Below, piece by piece: positions 34,848 to 43,894 of a stretch of DNA of 64,000 nucleotides. Numbering within the stretch: the stretch's first letter is position 1; each line of letters opens with the position of its first letter. A model generated the notes under the pieces. The model worked only from the letters and a program-made list of their open reading frames with translations, was not told where the DNA came from and searched no databases. The position numbers and the translations under genes are program-made. Origin of the DNA: Astropecten irregularis (taxonomy: Eukaryota; Echinodermata; Asteroidea; Paxillosida; Astropectinidae); the NCBI GenBank assembly GCA_963971285.1, contig OZ020258.1, forward strand, positions 930,001 through 994,000, in the 5' to 3' direction.

Positions 34848-35400
34848 TTAAAGGTAATATCATACATTGGTTTTTGTCCAAGAAATACAGATTTATGGGC
34901 AAAAATACCAAGACCGATACAGTAACAGTCATCTGCAGTGGCGTCACCAGACTTTTGAGTCTGGGGGGCACAAGGGGGGCACTAGCAATTGTTGGGGGGG
35001 CACCGCTACAATATATATTATATTTTTTTTCACCAACCCAAATTTCAATTGGGGGGGGGGCACGAGGTTTTCCAGGGGGGGCACGTGCCCCCCTGGCCCC
35101 CCCTTGGCGACGCCACTGGTCATCTGTGAAAATTTCAGTCCCATACGGGACTCACTTTTTGAGAAAACAGTGAAAATACACAGTATTTCTCAAGTCTTTT
35201 CTCTTTTATTTTTGACCTTTAAAGAATCCAAAATAATTTTGGTCAATGGTTTTACTCTTTTCTGGATAAACACAGCATTTCAGGCAGAAAAACTTTAACG
35301 ATATGTTTCTACCATCACCATCTTTATACCCTGTAAGTTACAGGTAAATCTGTGAACATTTCTGTTTTGGTATGCTACCAAAGTATGATACTACCTTTAA
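34848..35400. mobile_element. MITE with TTAA-flanked ends, interrupted by a hAT-like MITE
   Basis: Ends ttaaaggtaatatcata and tatgatactacctttaa form an inverted repeat of ~23 bp. The TTAA at each tip would suit a piggyBac-type TTAA target site, but that is inference. A second, uninterrupted copy is at 48430-48770. Confidence 0.75.
34936..35118. mobile_element. hAT-like MITE with perfect 8 bp target duplication (copy 2, nested)
   Basis: CAGTGGCGTC ... GACGCCACTG flanked by GTCATCTG at 34928-34935 and 35119-35126. The empty site (one GTCATCTG) is preserved in the paralogous host element near 48510. Confidence 0.95.
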
Positions 35401-35726
35401 TCCCTGCAAAACGTTTCTGATAGTGGCTATTCAATAGTCATGTCTATCACAATTGGTCACAAATGTTTAACCTTGCTGAATAAGACCGCATACTAGTCTG
35501 TGAGCTCGATCACTACATAAGATTCCCACCCATTTTACCCAGACGGTTTTACCTCTTCAAGTTAAACAATGTATTGCCCTTCAACCCCAGACAGTTTAAT
35601 TCGTCCCATCTCATTCGTGGATCAATTATTTAAAACAAAAGTCAGTGGAACTGGGCATTGTCCCTTCTCGACCCACACAATAATAATTATTTAAGAAAGT
35701 TCAGACAGACATGTTACTTCTAGAAA

Positions 35727-36355
35727 CTGATTCAGGTAATTTAATCACATTTCTCTAACAACTAAATATAAATGCACATTTAAAATGTGTGATTTAATAT
35801 TTCTGTTGAGTTATTTTACAGGAAATTGTTTAATATGTGTACAAATTAATGCAACTATCTCTAAAAAGTGTGAAGAAGTCATACCCAAGACAAATAAATG
35901 AACCTAGTGGTAATTGAACAGATAGAGAAATGGAAACTGAATAAGGTGATTTAATCACATTTCTCCAACAACTTAATAAAAATGCACATTTAAAATGTGT
36001 GATTTAATATTTCTGCTGAGTTATTTTACAGGAAATTGTTTAATATGTGTACAAATTAATGCAACTATCTCTAAAAAGTGTGAAGAAGTCATACCCAAGA
36101 CAAATAAATGAACCTAGTGGTAATTGAACAGATAGAGAAATGGAAACTGAATAAGGTGATTTAATCACATTTCTCCAACAACTAAATAAAAATGCACATT
36201 TAAAATGTGTGATTTAATATTTCTGCTGAGTTATTTTACAGGAAATTGTTTAATATGTGTACAAATTAATGCAACTATCTCTAAAAAGTGTGAAGAAGTC
36301 ATACCCAAGATAAATAAATGAACCAAGTGGTAATTGAACAGATAGAGAAATGAAG
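35727..36355. repeat. 3 x 210 bp tandem repeat downstream of ZNF gene A
   Basis: The word ttaatcacat starts at 35741, 35951 and 36161, exactly 210 bases apart. The units are nearly identical. Each corresponds to the single-copy 3' block of the other ZNF units (42.5, 49.3 and 56.9 kb), ending aagtggtaattgaacagata. Confidence 0.92.
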
Positions 36356-36410
36356 CCTGTCTCTTGTATCAGTAAATAATCTGGATGTATACAGCCAAGA
36401 CAGTGTCAAA

Positions 36411-36652
36411 GGGCGTTTTCGAAACGGAGGCTCAGGCTCCGTTTCAGGCTCCGGCTCCATTTCGTGAATCCATTCTAATACAATGGGCATCAAAATAGAG
36501 ACTTTTGGCTGCGGTTCTGAAGTAGATTCTCTAGTATGAAAAGGAAAATAGAGCTTCAGCTTCAATGAAAAACCACAACCTATATTTTCAGCATATGGAT
36601 GTCAGCGCTGAAGCCTGAGCCTGAGCCTAAGCCTCCGTTTCGAAAAGGCCCA
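36411..36652. mobile_element. MITE with GGCTCC-rich ends (copy 4 of 4)
   Basis: gggcgttttcgaaacggagg at the left mirrors cctccgtttcgaaaaggccc at the right. Interior homologous to 20232-20486. Confidence 0.75.
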
Positions 36653-36975
36653 AAGTCAGGAGGAAGGATGTAACTCTGAAGACAAAGTGATTTGGAATTG
36701 ACATGCACAGCCTGTATAAACCATGTGACCTAATTATGTATCTTACACAACTCCATCCAGTTTTACACCTGTACTTAATATTACAATGCTGTTTGGAATA
36801 AACATTTCAACTTGTTATTTTAAAAGAAACAAGACTTCAAAAAAGTGTAAAAACAAAGAATGAAATTTGCACTAAATGGTCAAGTACTCAGACGAGTATG
36901 AACCAAGTAAATTTATTTTCGAGTACCGGTACTTTTTATTGGGTACGGGCCAAATACATTTTATTTTCGAGTACT

Positions 36976-38553
36976 TTAAAACTTGTACGAGTCGAGTATT
37001 TGCATGTACTCGAGTTGTACTTGAGCACGAGTACTCAAACACTGCTCCTCATAAGTGTGAACTCTACAATGTTCAGTGAGGGTTCTTTTAAACGAAAATG
37101 CTTTTCCACAAGTCCCACAGGTAAACGGTTTCTCGCCAGTGTGGACCATTTGATGTCTAATCAAATCAACTCTTTGTGTAAAACCTTTACCACAAATATC
37201 ACAGGTAAACGGTTTCTCACCAGCATGGACCAACTGATGCTTATTCAAATGACCTGTTTGTGTAAAACCTTTACCACAAATATCACAGGTAAACGGTTTC
37301 TCGCCAGTGTGGACCAACTGATGTTTCTTCAAATCAACTCTTTGTGTAAAAGCTTTACGACAAATATCACAGGTAAACGGTTTCTCACCAGTGTGGACCA
37401 ACTGATGTCTATTCAAATTACCTCTTTGTGTAAAACCTTTACCACAAATATCACAGGTAAACGGTTTCTTGCCAGTGTGGGCCAACTGATGTCTTTTAAA
37501 ATTACCTCTGTGTGTAAAACCTTTGCCACAAATATCACAGATAAATGGTTCCTCCATAGTGTTAGCTAACTGGTGTCTATTTAAATTACATCTATGTGTA
37601 AAACCTTTACCACGAAAACCACAGGTACATGGTTTCTTCCTAATGTGGACCATATGATGTCTATTCAAACTGCCTCTGTGTGTAAAACCTTTACCACAAA
37701 TATCACAGGTAAACGGTTTCTCACCAGTGTGGACAAACTGATGCTTATTCAAATCACCTCTATGTGTAAAACCTTTACCACAAATATCACAGGTAAACGG
37801 TTTCTCATTAGCGTGGTTCATATGATGTCTATTCAAACTGCCCCTGTGTGTAAAAGCTTTACCACAAATATCACAGGTAAACGGTTTCTCATTGGTGTGG
37901 ACCAACAGATGCCTATTCAAATCACCTCTTTGTATAAAACCTTTACCACAAATATCACAGGTAAACGGTTTGTGGTTGGTGTGGACCAACTGATGTCTAT
38001 TGAAATTACCTTTGTGTTTAAAACGTTTACCACAGATATCACAGGTAAACAGTTTCTCATTGGTGTGGACCAACTGATGTCTATTGAAATTACCTTTGTG
38101 TTTAAAACCTTTACCACAAATATCACAGGTAAGCGGTTTCTCGCCAGTGTGGAACAACTGATGTCTATTCAAATTACCTCTGTGTGTAAAACCTTTGCCA
38201 AAAATATCACAACTAAACAGTTTCTCATTGGTGTGGACCATATGATGTCTATTCAAATTACCTCGGCTAGTAAAACTTTTACCACAAATATCACAGGTAA
38301 ACAGTTTCTCACCAGTGTGGATGATTTGATGTTGAGTTAAGGTTCTTTTACAGGAAACTGTTTTTCCACAAATCTCACAAGTGAATGGTTTGGATTTGCT
38401 GTCCACTCTTTGATGCTTTAGTTTCTTCACAGTGTGAATAGTCTGGTGATCCATCAAGCCACTCTTTTGAGGAAACACTTTGCTACAAAAGTCACCAATA
38501 TATGGCTTCTCCTCGGTGTTCTTATACAGTCTCTTGCTTCTATGTGTTGACAT
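36976..38553 (-). CDS. C2H2 zinc-finger protein, gene A of the tandem cluster (16 fingers)
   Basis: Putative sequence-specific DNA-binding protein, nuclear by inference. 525 codons from the ATG at 38553, the start shared by all four paralogues (MSTHRSKR). A conserved N-terminal block holds one decayed finger (YIGDFC, first Cys lost) and the segment VKKLKHQRVDSKSKP. Sixteen FTCDICGKGF-type fingers follow; most linkers are TGEKP or TNEKP. Finger 3 has lost its second Cys (CDIF) and finger 10 a Cys and a His (GFRG, ANT). The tail after the last finger (YEEQCLSTRAQVQLEYM...) is read from a GAGTAC-type dispersed repeat, so the original C-terminus has been replaced. No KRAB, SCAN, BTB or SET domain. 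An in-frame extension upstream to 38679 exists but crosses a splice acceptor (tcattcag). A noncoding exon at about 39686 with GTAAGT donor probably precedes it. Confidence 0.88.
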   Translation of the reverse strand: MSTHRSKRLYKNTEEKPYIGDFCSKVFPQKSGLMDHQTIHTVKKLKHQRVDSKSKPFTCEICGKTVSCKRTLTQHQIIHTGEKLFTCDICGKSFTSRGNLNRHHMVHTNEKLFSCDIFGKGFTHRGNLNRHQLFHTGEKPLTCDICGKGFKHKGNFNRHQLVHTNEKLFTCDICGKRFKHKGNFNRHQLVHTNHKPFTCDICGKGFIQRGDLNRHLLVHTNEKPFTCDICGKAFTHRGSLNRHHMNHANEKPFTCDICGKGFTHRGDLNKHQFVHTGEKPFTCDICGKGFTHRGSLNRHHMVHIRKKPCTCGFRGKGFTHRCNLNRHQLANTMEEPFICDICGKGFTHRGNFKRHQLAHTGKKPFTCDICGKGFTQRGNLNRHQLVHTGEKPFTCDICRKAFTQRVDLKKHQLVHTGEKPFTCDICGKGFTQTGHLNKHQLVHAGEKPFTCDICGKGFTQRVDLIRHQMVHTGEKPFTCGTCGKAFSFKRTLTEHCRVHTYEEQCLSTRAQVQLEYMQILDSYKF

Positions 38554-38557
38554 TTTT

Positions 38558-38610
38558 GGAGTTAAGAGGCCTGATGTTTCGATCCTAACAGGTTCTTCCA
38601 GGAAAGCTGA
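38558..38610 (-). repeat. Hammerhead-like repeat forming the leader of ZNF gene A
   Basis: The minus strand after the acceptor tcattcag reads ctttcctggaagaacctgtt, then AGGATCGAAACATCAGGCC, ending just before the ATG. A degenerate copy of the family. Confidence 0.55.
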
Positions 38611-38706
38611 ATGACAAGAGGACAAGAATATGCAATTAACAATAGACATACAAGTAATAAACTGCTGCAAACTGCTCAACAGCCAAATGACCTGAAATTT
38701 ATGAAA

Positions 38707-38789
38707 TGCTTAGAGTTGGGAGGGCCTGACATGTTTCGATCCTAGCAGGATCTTTATCGAAGGCTGTCAGGCCCTCCCACCTCTAAGCA
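38707..38789 (-). repeat. Foldback hammerhead-like repeat, best copy
   Basis: Arms 38707-38732 and 38765-38789 are inverted (about 24 of 25 pairs, e.g. gggagggcctgaca / tgtcaggccctccc). They enclose, on the minus strand, ttcgataaagatcctgctag followed by GATCGAAACA. The fold has a long stem, a second hairpin GATCC-TGCTA-GGATC and a GAAAC...GTC segment. Confidence 0.65.
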
Positions 38790-39049
38790 ACAATAGACAT
38801 ACATGTACATTGGATGAGAGGATCAAAATGAAGGTGTGTCTGGGGGGTGGGGGGGGGGGGGTTAGAGTGACCAGGGAGGATAGGCATCGACAAGTGTGGT
38901 CAGGGGAAGGGGACAAAGGGGTCTAGACATAGGCAAGTTCAAAGGTAGACATTAACAAAGGGGTGAAGTGAAGATACAGATGGTTGAGGGGAGCATGGAT
39001 GAAAACATTTTTTGTAAAAAGTTCCTTGTTAGCCCTTCTTGCTTGCAAC

Positions 39050-39310
39050 ATAAATCATCACAATGCTATCCCCTCAAATAAATAAACAGATAAATGAGAC
39101 AAATCAAACATTCCTTGCAAAAAAGTTGATGAGCTTGCTTGCAGGCTTTCACACAGGATGATAAGAGTAATCATGTTACCGGTACTAATAATGAGGTAGT
39201 CATACATGCTGCCCCGAATGAGATCTGAGAGTTTGCATGCTGGGTTCACAGTGTAGGACATTTCAGGTGCCAAATTGTACTTTGTTGAGACATACGTAGT
39301 GCTGTTCTAA
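39050..39310 (-). repeat. Duplicated ZNF intron block, unit A
   Basis: Homologous to 46260-46490, 52180-52400 and 60160-60400 (ttgcttgcaacaaggttgat, ctttcacacagataataaga). Lies between the 5'UTR exon and the finger exon in each unit. Function unknown. Confidence 0.7.
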
Positions 39311-39362
39311 GAAGTGCTGGTATAAACTAAACGTTTTGGGTAGTGTGTTCTGTGTCCATCGC

Positions 39363-39528
39363 AGGCCTGAATTTAACGGATGCCATTGCCTTTGTTGCCC
39401 TGGTTCTTGGCCTTCGTGCACCCTTCAAATATTTCCATATACATTATGATTTTCCAATGGAAGTGCCCCTTGCAAATTTGCAATGGAAAAGTGGCCTTGC
39501 CTTTTTTTCAGAACCAAATTCAAGGCCT
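39363..39528. mobile_element. GGCC/CATTGG-family element (copy 3 of 3, reverse)
   Basis: Reverse-orientation copy of 16750-16900 (ttgccctggttcttggcctt, gattttccaatggaagtgcc). The ends aggcctgaattt / aaattcaaggcct are inverted. Confidence 0.65.
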
Positions 39529-39685
39529 GCCATTGTCAGGACGGATACCGAGCACACAGCCACACATACACTACCCCAAACATTGAATTACCAGCACAAA
39601 CTCGATTATGCGCTCCATGGATGCAACAATTAACTCTATAGTTTCTGTGCACTGTGAAATTTCTGCTGTTTTATCAAGGACTTAC

Positions 39686-39785
39686 TTGTTCAAAGTGTCT
39701 TGCCTTTGGTTCTCATCTCATTCTCCATTACATGAAGTCCATCTGAATGTTGGCAAACTGTCATCTTCAAGACTGAGAAGTAACT
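39686..39785 (-). other. Probable 5'UTR exon of ZNF gene A
   Basis: Minus-strand block ending ...aaggcaagacactttgaacaa followed by the consensus donor GTAAGT at 39685-39680. The same block and donor are at 54903 (unit C) and 61272 (unit D); unit B has a changed GTAGGC donor at 47336. The upper limit is approximate. Its ATG codons open only short frames. Confidence 0.5.
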
Positions 39786-40239
39786 GTATAATGAAATAAG
39801 AGAATCTTAAATTGAAGAAGTCTTTCATAAATCATAGAGCATGATGACACATTCAAATGATAAATTGCTAATGCTTAGTAGGCTACAGAACACTTAGATC
39901 TAGTCTAGTATAAAGTAGGTATAGTAGTACTATGCAGTGGCCTCATTCTTACTATATTTTTTTTATATAAAGCCAGCCTAGTACGAGGCTACTATTTGAC
40001 CACTGTACTAAAGTAGACCCAACTGGTAATAATGTTACTTCCATTGTTCCAAAGTTGTAAGGCAGACTCGGACTCCCATGAACAAGGGTTGAGGGGATGG
40101 AAGTGAAGACGAGAGTCCGCCTTACAACTTTGGAAGTATCTTTCCCTACCTCCATGGACCTACAGTACTTGTAGTCTCGTACTAGTAGTAGTACTAGTAC
40201 TGGCCTAGTACTACTACTAGTAGTACTACTAGCCTCAGT

Positions 40240-40835
40240 AGGTGTAGCACATCAACTCGCCTCCTAGCCGACTCGCCTCTTAAATTACCGACACCCCCCT
40301 TACCATCTCGCCCCCTTGCCAACTCGTCTCCCGACCGACTCGCCCCTTACCAACTCGCCTCCTGGCTGACTCGCCCCCCCCCCCCCCCCCCCCCCGACTT
40401 TTGTGTTTTTGTCATTATGACGATGTTTTTGAGTTTTTTCACTCTTTCAGATATAAGAACTATTTTTTGTTTTATTCTATAATGTTTTTTCTTCACTTGT
40501 TTTATTATTGTTTTGTTTTAAAAATAAAATGACATTTTTCATAGACTTTTTTTTTTTTTTTTGGTTCTGCAAAATAAATATTAAATTGCTTGAAAAAAGA
40601 ACTGCAATCGAACCAGGAGTTTGTGTGTGGACTTTGTGCATTTTTCGTACTTCATCATAAAATTATCGAAATAAACACATAGGCCCTTACTCCATCCAAA
40701 AAGGTCAGAAGCATTTGGGTATTAAATATGATCAATGCATAATTGAGTTGGTCAGGGGCGAGTAGGGGAGGGGGCGAGTTGGGGAGGGGGGCGAGTCGGC
40801 CAGGCATGCCAGGGGGGAGAGTTGACTTGTAATCA
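40240..40835. mobile_element. Element with inverted AACTCGCC arrays and a poly-C tract
   Basis: The left side is an array of 12-16 base units (caactcgcctcc, cgactcgcccc). The right side is the inverted array (gggcgagttgg). A run of about 22 C at 40375-40396 sits next to the left array. A one-sided copy of the right end is at 19527-19560 (ggcgagttgacttgtaatca). Confidence 0.6.
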
Positions 40836-41097
40836 GTAGTACTAGCCCTAGTACTGTAGTAGTAAACAGCCTGGTATCAAAAGCCTAGGCTACTACTAGC
40901 CAAGGAATCAAATACTGGATGGTAAAAAACTAAATGAAGCCGCCTAGTAAAAGTAAACAACGTCGTTGCATTGCATATTAATTATTATAGCCTAGGGCTC
41001 TCTTTCAAATTTACAGTACCGCTAATTTGTTAGGTAAAATAGCCTACTTACCTTTTTAGTAATAGTACTTTTTAGTAGACCTACTAGTACTAGTAGG

Positions 41098-41353
41098 GGA
41101 AAGAATTCCACTGATGACCATTACGGAAAAAGGATTATATCCTCCAAGAGTTAACTTATTGGATACAAATGATGATTAACTTCAATCTCAGGTGTGGAAA
41201 ACTTGGGTAGCATATCTGAAAAGTGAGTTTTACAGGGTTTTTTACCTACAAATTGTACACTTCCAATATAGCGGCAGCCATCTTGCTCAAAACGCCCTCT
41301 GTTGGTTCCATAGAGTTGTGTACAAATTATGGTCATCAGTGGAATTCTTTCCC
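41098..41353. mobile_element. 256 bp MITE with 25 bp inverted ends GGGAAAGAATTCCACTGATG, unit A
   Basis: gggaaagaattccactgatg at the left is mirrored by catcagtggaattctttccc at the right. The flanks tagtag on both sides may be the target duplication but lie in ctagtag-rich sequence. Interior: aacttcaatctcaggtgt, gtagcatatctgaaaagtga and cgccctctgttgg. Copies in each ZNF unit. Confidence 0.85.
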
Positions 41354-41475
41354 TAGTAGGCCTAGTCTCAGGCCTAGTTCATGTAGAACAGTAATCACTA
41401 TTCACTAGTAAACAAAAGCCTTGCTGAACGAGCTCAGCTCTGTTTACGTTTGTAACAGTGTCAGTCTGTGGATAT

Positions 41476-41740
41476 AATTCCTCTGATTGCCATTACGGAA
41501 AAGGGGTTATTTCCTCCAAAAATTAACTTATTGGATGCAAGTCATAATAAACTTCAATCTCAGGTGTAAAACACCTCGGTAGCATATCTGAAAAGTGAGA
41601 TTTTCAGTGGTTTTTTTACCAACAAATAACAATGCTACGTTTACACTTCGATTGCAGCGGTAGCCATTGTTCTCATACTCAGTCATAGCGCCCTCTGTTG
41701 ATCCCAAAGGTTTTTGCACAGGTGTCCATGTGCTTCAGCT
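41476..41740. mobile_element. Second, truncated copy of the CCACTGA MITE
   Basis: Shares attgccattacggaaaagg, tcaatctcaggtgtaaaac and agcgccctctgttgatccc with 41098-41353 but lacks a clear right terminal repeat. Confidence 0.65.
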
Positions 41741-41951
41741 CGCCGTGTTTGTGGTTTCTCTATGGTCTTTTAATAGTTTTATAGTAAATAATGAATTATT
41801 TGAATCAAATAATAATAGACTTATTAGACTGTCACTAGTATAATTTGGAGAGGGCATTAAAGTTGCCGTGGGTTTGCATTTTCCAATAAATAATTATTTC
41901 ATCATTATTTTCTAATATTTTAACATCCACCAGTCGTCGTAAAAATTACAC

Positions 41952-42187
41952 CCAGGGGCCAACTTTTCATAAAACTGTTAAGCACAAAAATTTGCTAAGC
42001 ATGACATTTCTGTCTTAATTAAAAACAGGGTTAACAACCAAATTTGCACGTGTTGTGTATCACTTGTGATTGTTCTTTGGCTGTTGTTTGCTGACCATGA
42101 ATATCAAATGGAATTTTCAATGGTGGTTTGTTTTATTGGGCGAGACATTTTTGTGCTAAGCAAATTGTTGTGCTATGAAATTTGCCC
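41952..42187. mobile_element. Diverged copy of the GGGGCCAATTTC MITE
   Basis: Shares aaaacagggttaacaaccaa and cacttgtgattgttctttgg with 28708-28947. The ends are eroded (ggggccaacttttcat / atgaaatttgcccc). Confidence 0.7.
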
Positions 42188-42479
42188 CATATCTGATATC
42201 ATCACTATAAGTTCTAATTTCTAAAGTAAGTCGTTGAAGGTGAACAAAGCATGAACGAAGCTTCCATCCATGGGAATAAGTTCAAAGGTCATTGCCAATT
42301 AAAAGAGAGTGACAGTGCAAATTCATGTGGAAACTGGAATTGTAATTCAAACCTCTTCCCAACTCACCACCTTACTCAAACATTATTTTGTTGCACAGGT
42401 CTTAGTCAAGTGTTTCTATTTGTAGATACTAAACAGGTCTCTTGCATTATTCAGTTGTTGAGTTGGAAAATGTTATAAC

Positions 42480-42760
42480 ACAATGATAATTTAAGACAGT
42501 TCAGACAAACATGGTTCTTTTAAAGAGTGAATCCGGTAATTTATTCACATTTCCCCAACAACTAAAACAAATTGCATTGTTAAAAGGCTTTCCAGTAATT
42601 TAATATTTCTGTTGACATTAATCACATAGATTACAATGTTTAATGATAATAACAACTGTCTGATATGTCTCTAACAAGTATAAGGAAGTACAGTAATGAA
42701 AAAAACAACAAAAAAAACCAAGTGGTAATTGAACAGATAGAGAAATGGAAGCCCTTATAA
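42480..42760 (-). repeat. Duplicated 3' block of ZNF unit B
   Basis: Single-copy equivalent of the 210 bp repeat at 35727-36355, also at 49230-49510 and 56850-57110. Contains acaactaaaa, ttaatatttctgttgacatt and aagtggtaattgaacagata. Probably part of the 3'UTR or downstream flank. Confidence 0.65.
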
Positions 42761-43295
42761 TAATAATACTACGTACAACCGGCATACCGATTGGTGTGCA
42801 TCGGTTTTTTTATACAATGATATATGACAATAAACAATTATATAAAAAAATTATAAATGTTTAGTAACAACAAAAGAAGTAAAAGAAAGGACAAAGTACG
42901 TAGTATCATACTTTGATAAGAAGCCAAAACAGAAATGTTCACAGATTCACGTATAAGATGGTGGTGGTAGAAACACACCATTAATTAATATCTAGGTTCT
43001 TGATTTGTCACAATTTTGAACTTCCATTTCTAACAATTGTGGAAACTGCTCTTCTCTGCAGTTGTAGTTTAAAATGACTACTTATTTCTATAGGTATTAA
43101 TAACTAGTACTCTTCTTTTGTTATTTACCAGAACAAAAAGTTGCAAAAGCTGTACTAAGAAATCAAACTAAAAAAAACCAAGGCGAAAGACATTATAACA
43201 TATTCTTCAAAATACAAATTCTTTAGAATTTGAGTTACAATTGATAGTAGTGCTCAAGTGTGAAATTGTCAAATGGACCCCTAAAATGGTTTCCT

Positions 43296-43350
43296 TCCAG
43301 CATTCACAAGCTTTGTCACAAATGTCACAAGAAAATAGTTTCTCAGCAGT
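43296..43350 (-). pseudogene. Zinc-finger remnant downstream of ZNF gene B
   Basis: The minus strand reads TAEKLFSCDICDKACEC before losing the frame: a linker and the Cys half of one finger. It shows the array was once longer at its 3' end. GAGTAC-type repeat sequence fills 43370-43520 and 43750-43890. Confidence 0.55.
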
Positions 43351-43894
43351 GTTACAGTTGAGACCTCAAAGCCGAGTACAGAGTACTCAGAGTACTTCAA
43401 GGTCCGATCGTGCCCCTGTGGGCCGAGTCCAAGTACATTGCAGGTGAGTCCGAGTCCAGGGTATTGAGTACGAGTATATATTTAAGGTTGAGTACAGGGC
43501 CGAGTCCGAGTACATGCATAGTGCCAACGCACAGTGCCAAATATGCACTATATTCACAAAGATCTTTATGTTGGACGTTGTGCCACTCTTCTCAGAAATT
43601 CAAGTTTTACAAACCTTGCAAATGACACTGTGCTGCTTTCTCCATTTGATACAATGATCTCCATACTCCCATTGTATAATTTATCGGATATCGCCAACGG
43701 CAACATAATCACCGTAAAATTGTAACAAAAAAAGAAATTTGCAATAAATGGTCAAGTACTCCCAAAATTACTTGGAATCAAGTACGGGCCAAGTACATTT
43801 TTTTTAGTACTTTTAATTGAGTAAAAGTCAATTATCTGTATTTGCATGCACTCGAGTTGTACTTACTCGGGTACGAGTACTCGAACACTGCTCC

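Noticed and set aside
36898-38340. Long plus-strand reading frames over ZNF gene A (223 and 248 aa) and similar ones over B, C and D
   Set aside because: They are the antisense of the 84-base zinc-finger repeat, which happens to lack stops in one frame. The translated text (TNITGKRFLASVDQLM...) is just the mirrored finger unit.
40375-40396. Run of about 22 C as a possible structured element
   Set aside because: Most likely slippage-prone low-complexity sequence whose length is uncertain in the assembly.
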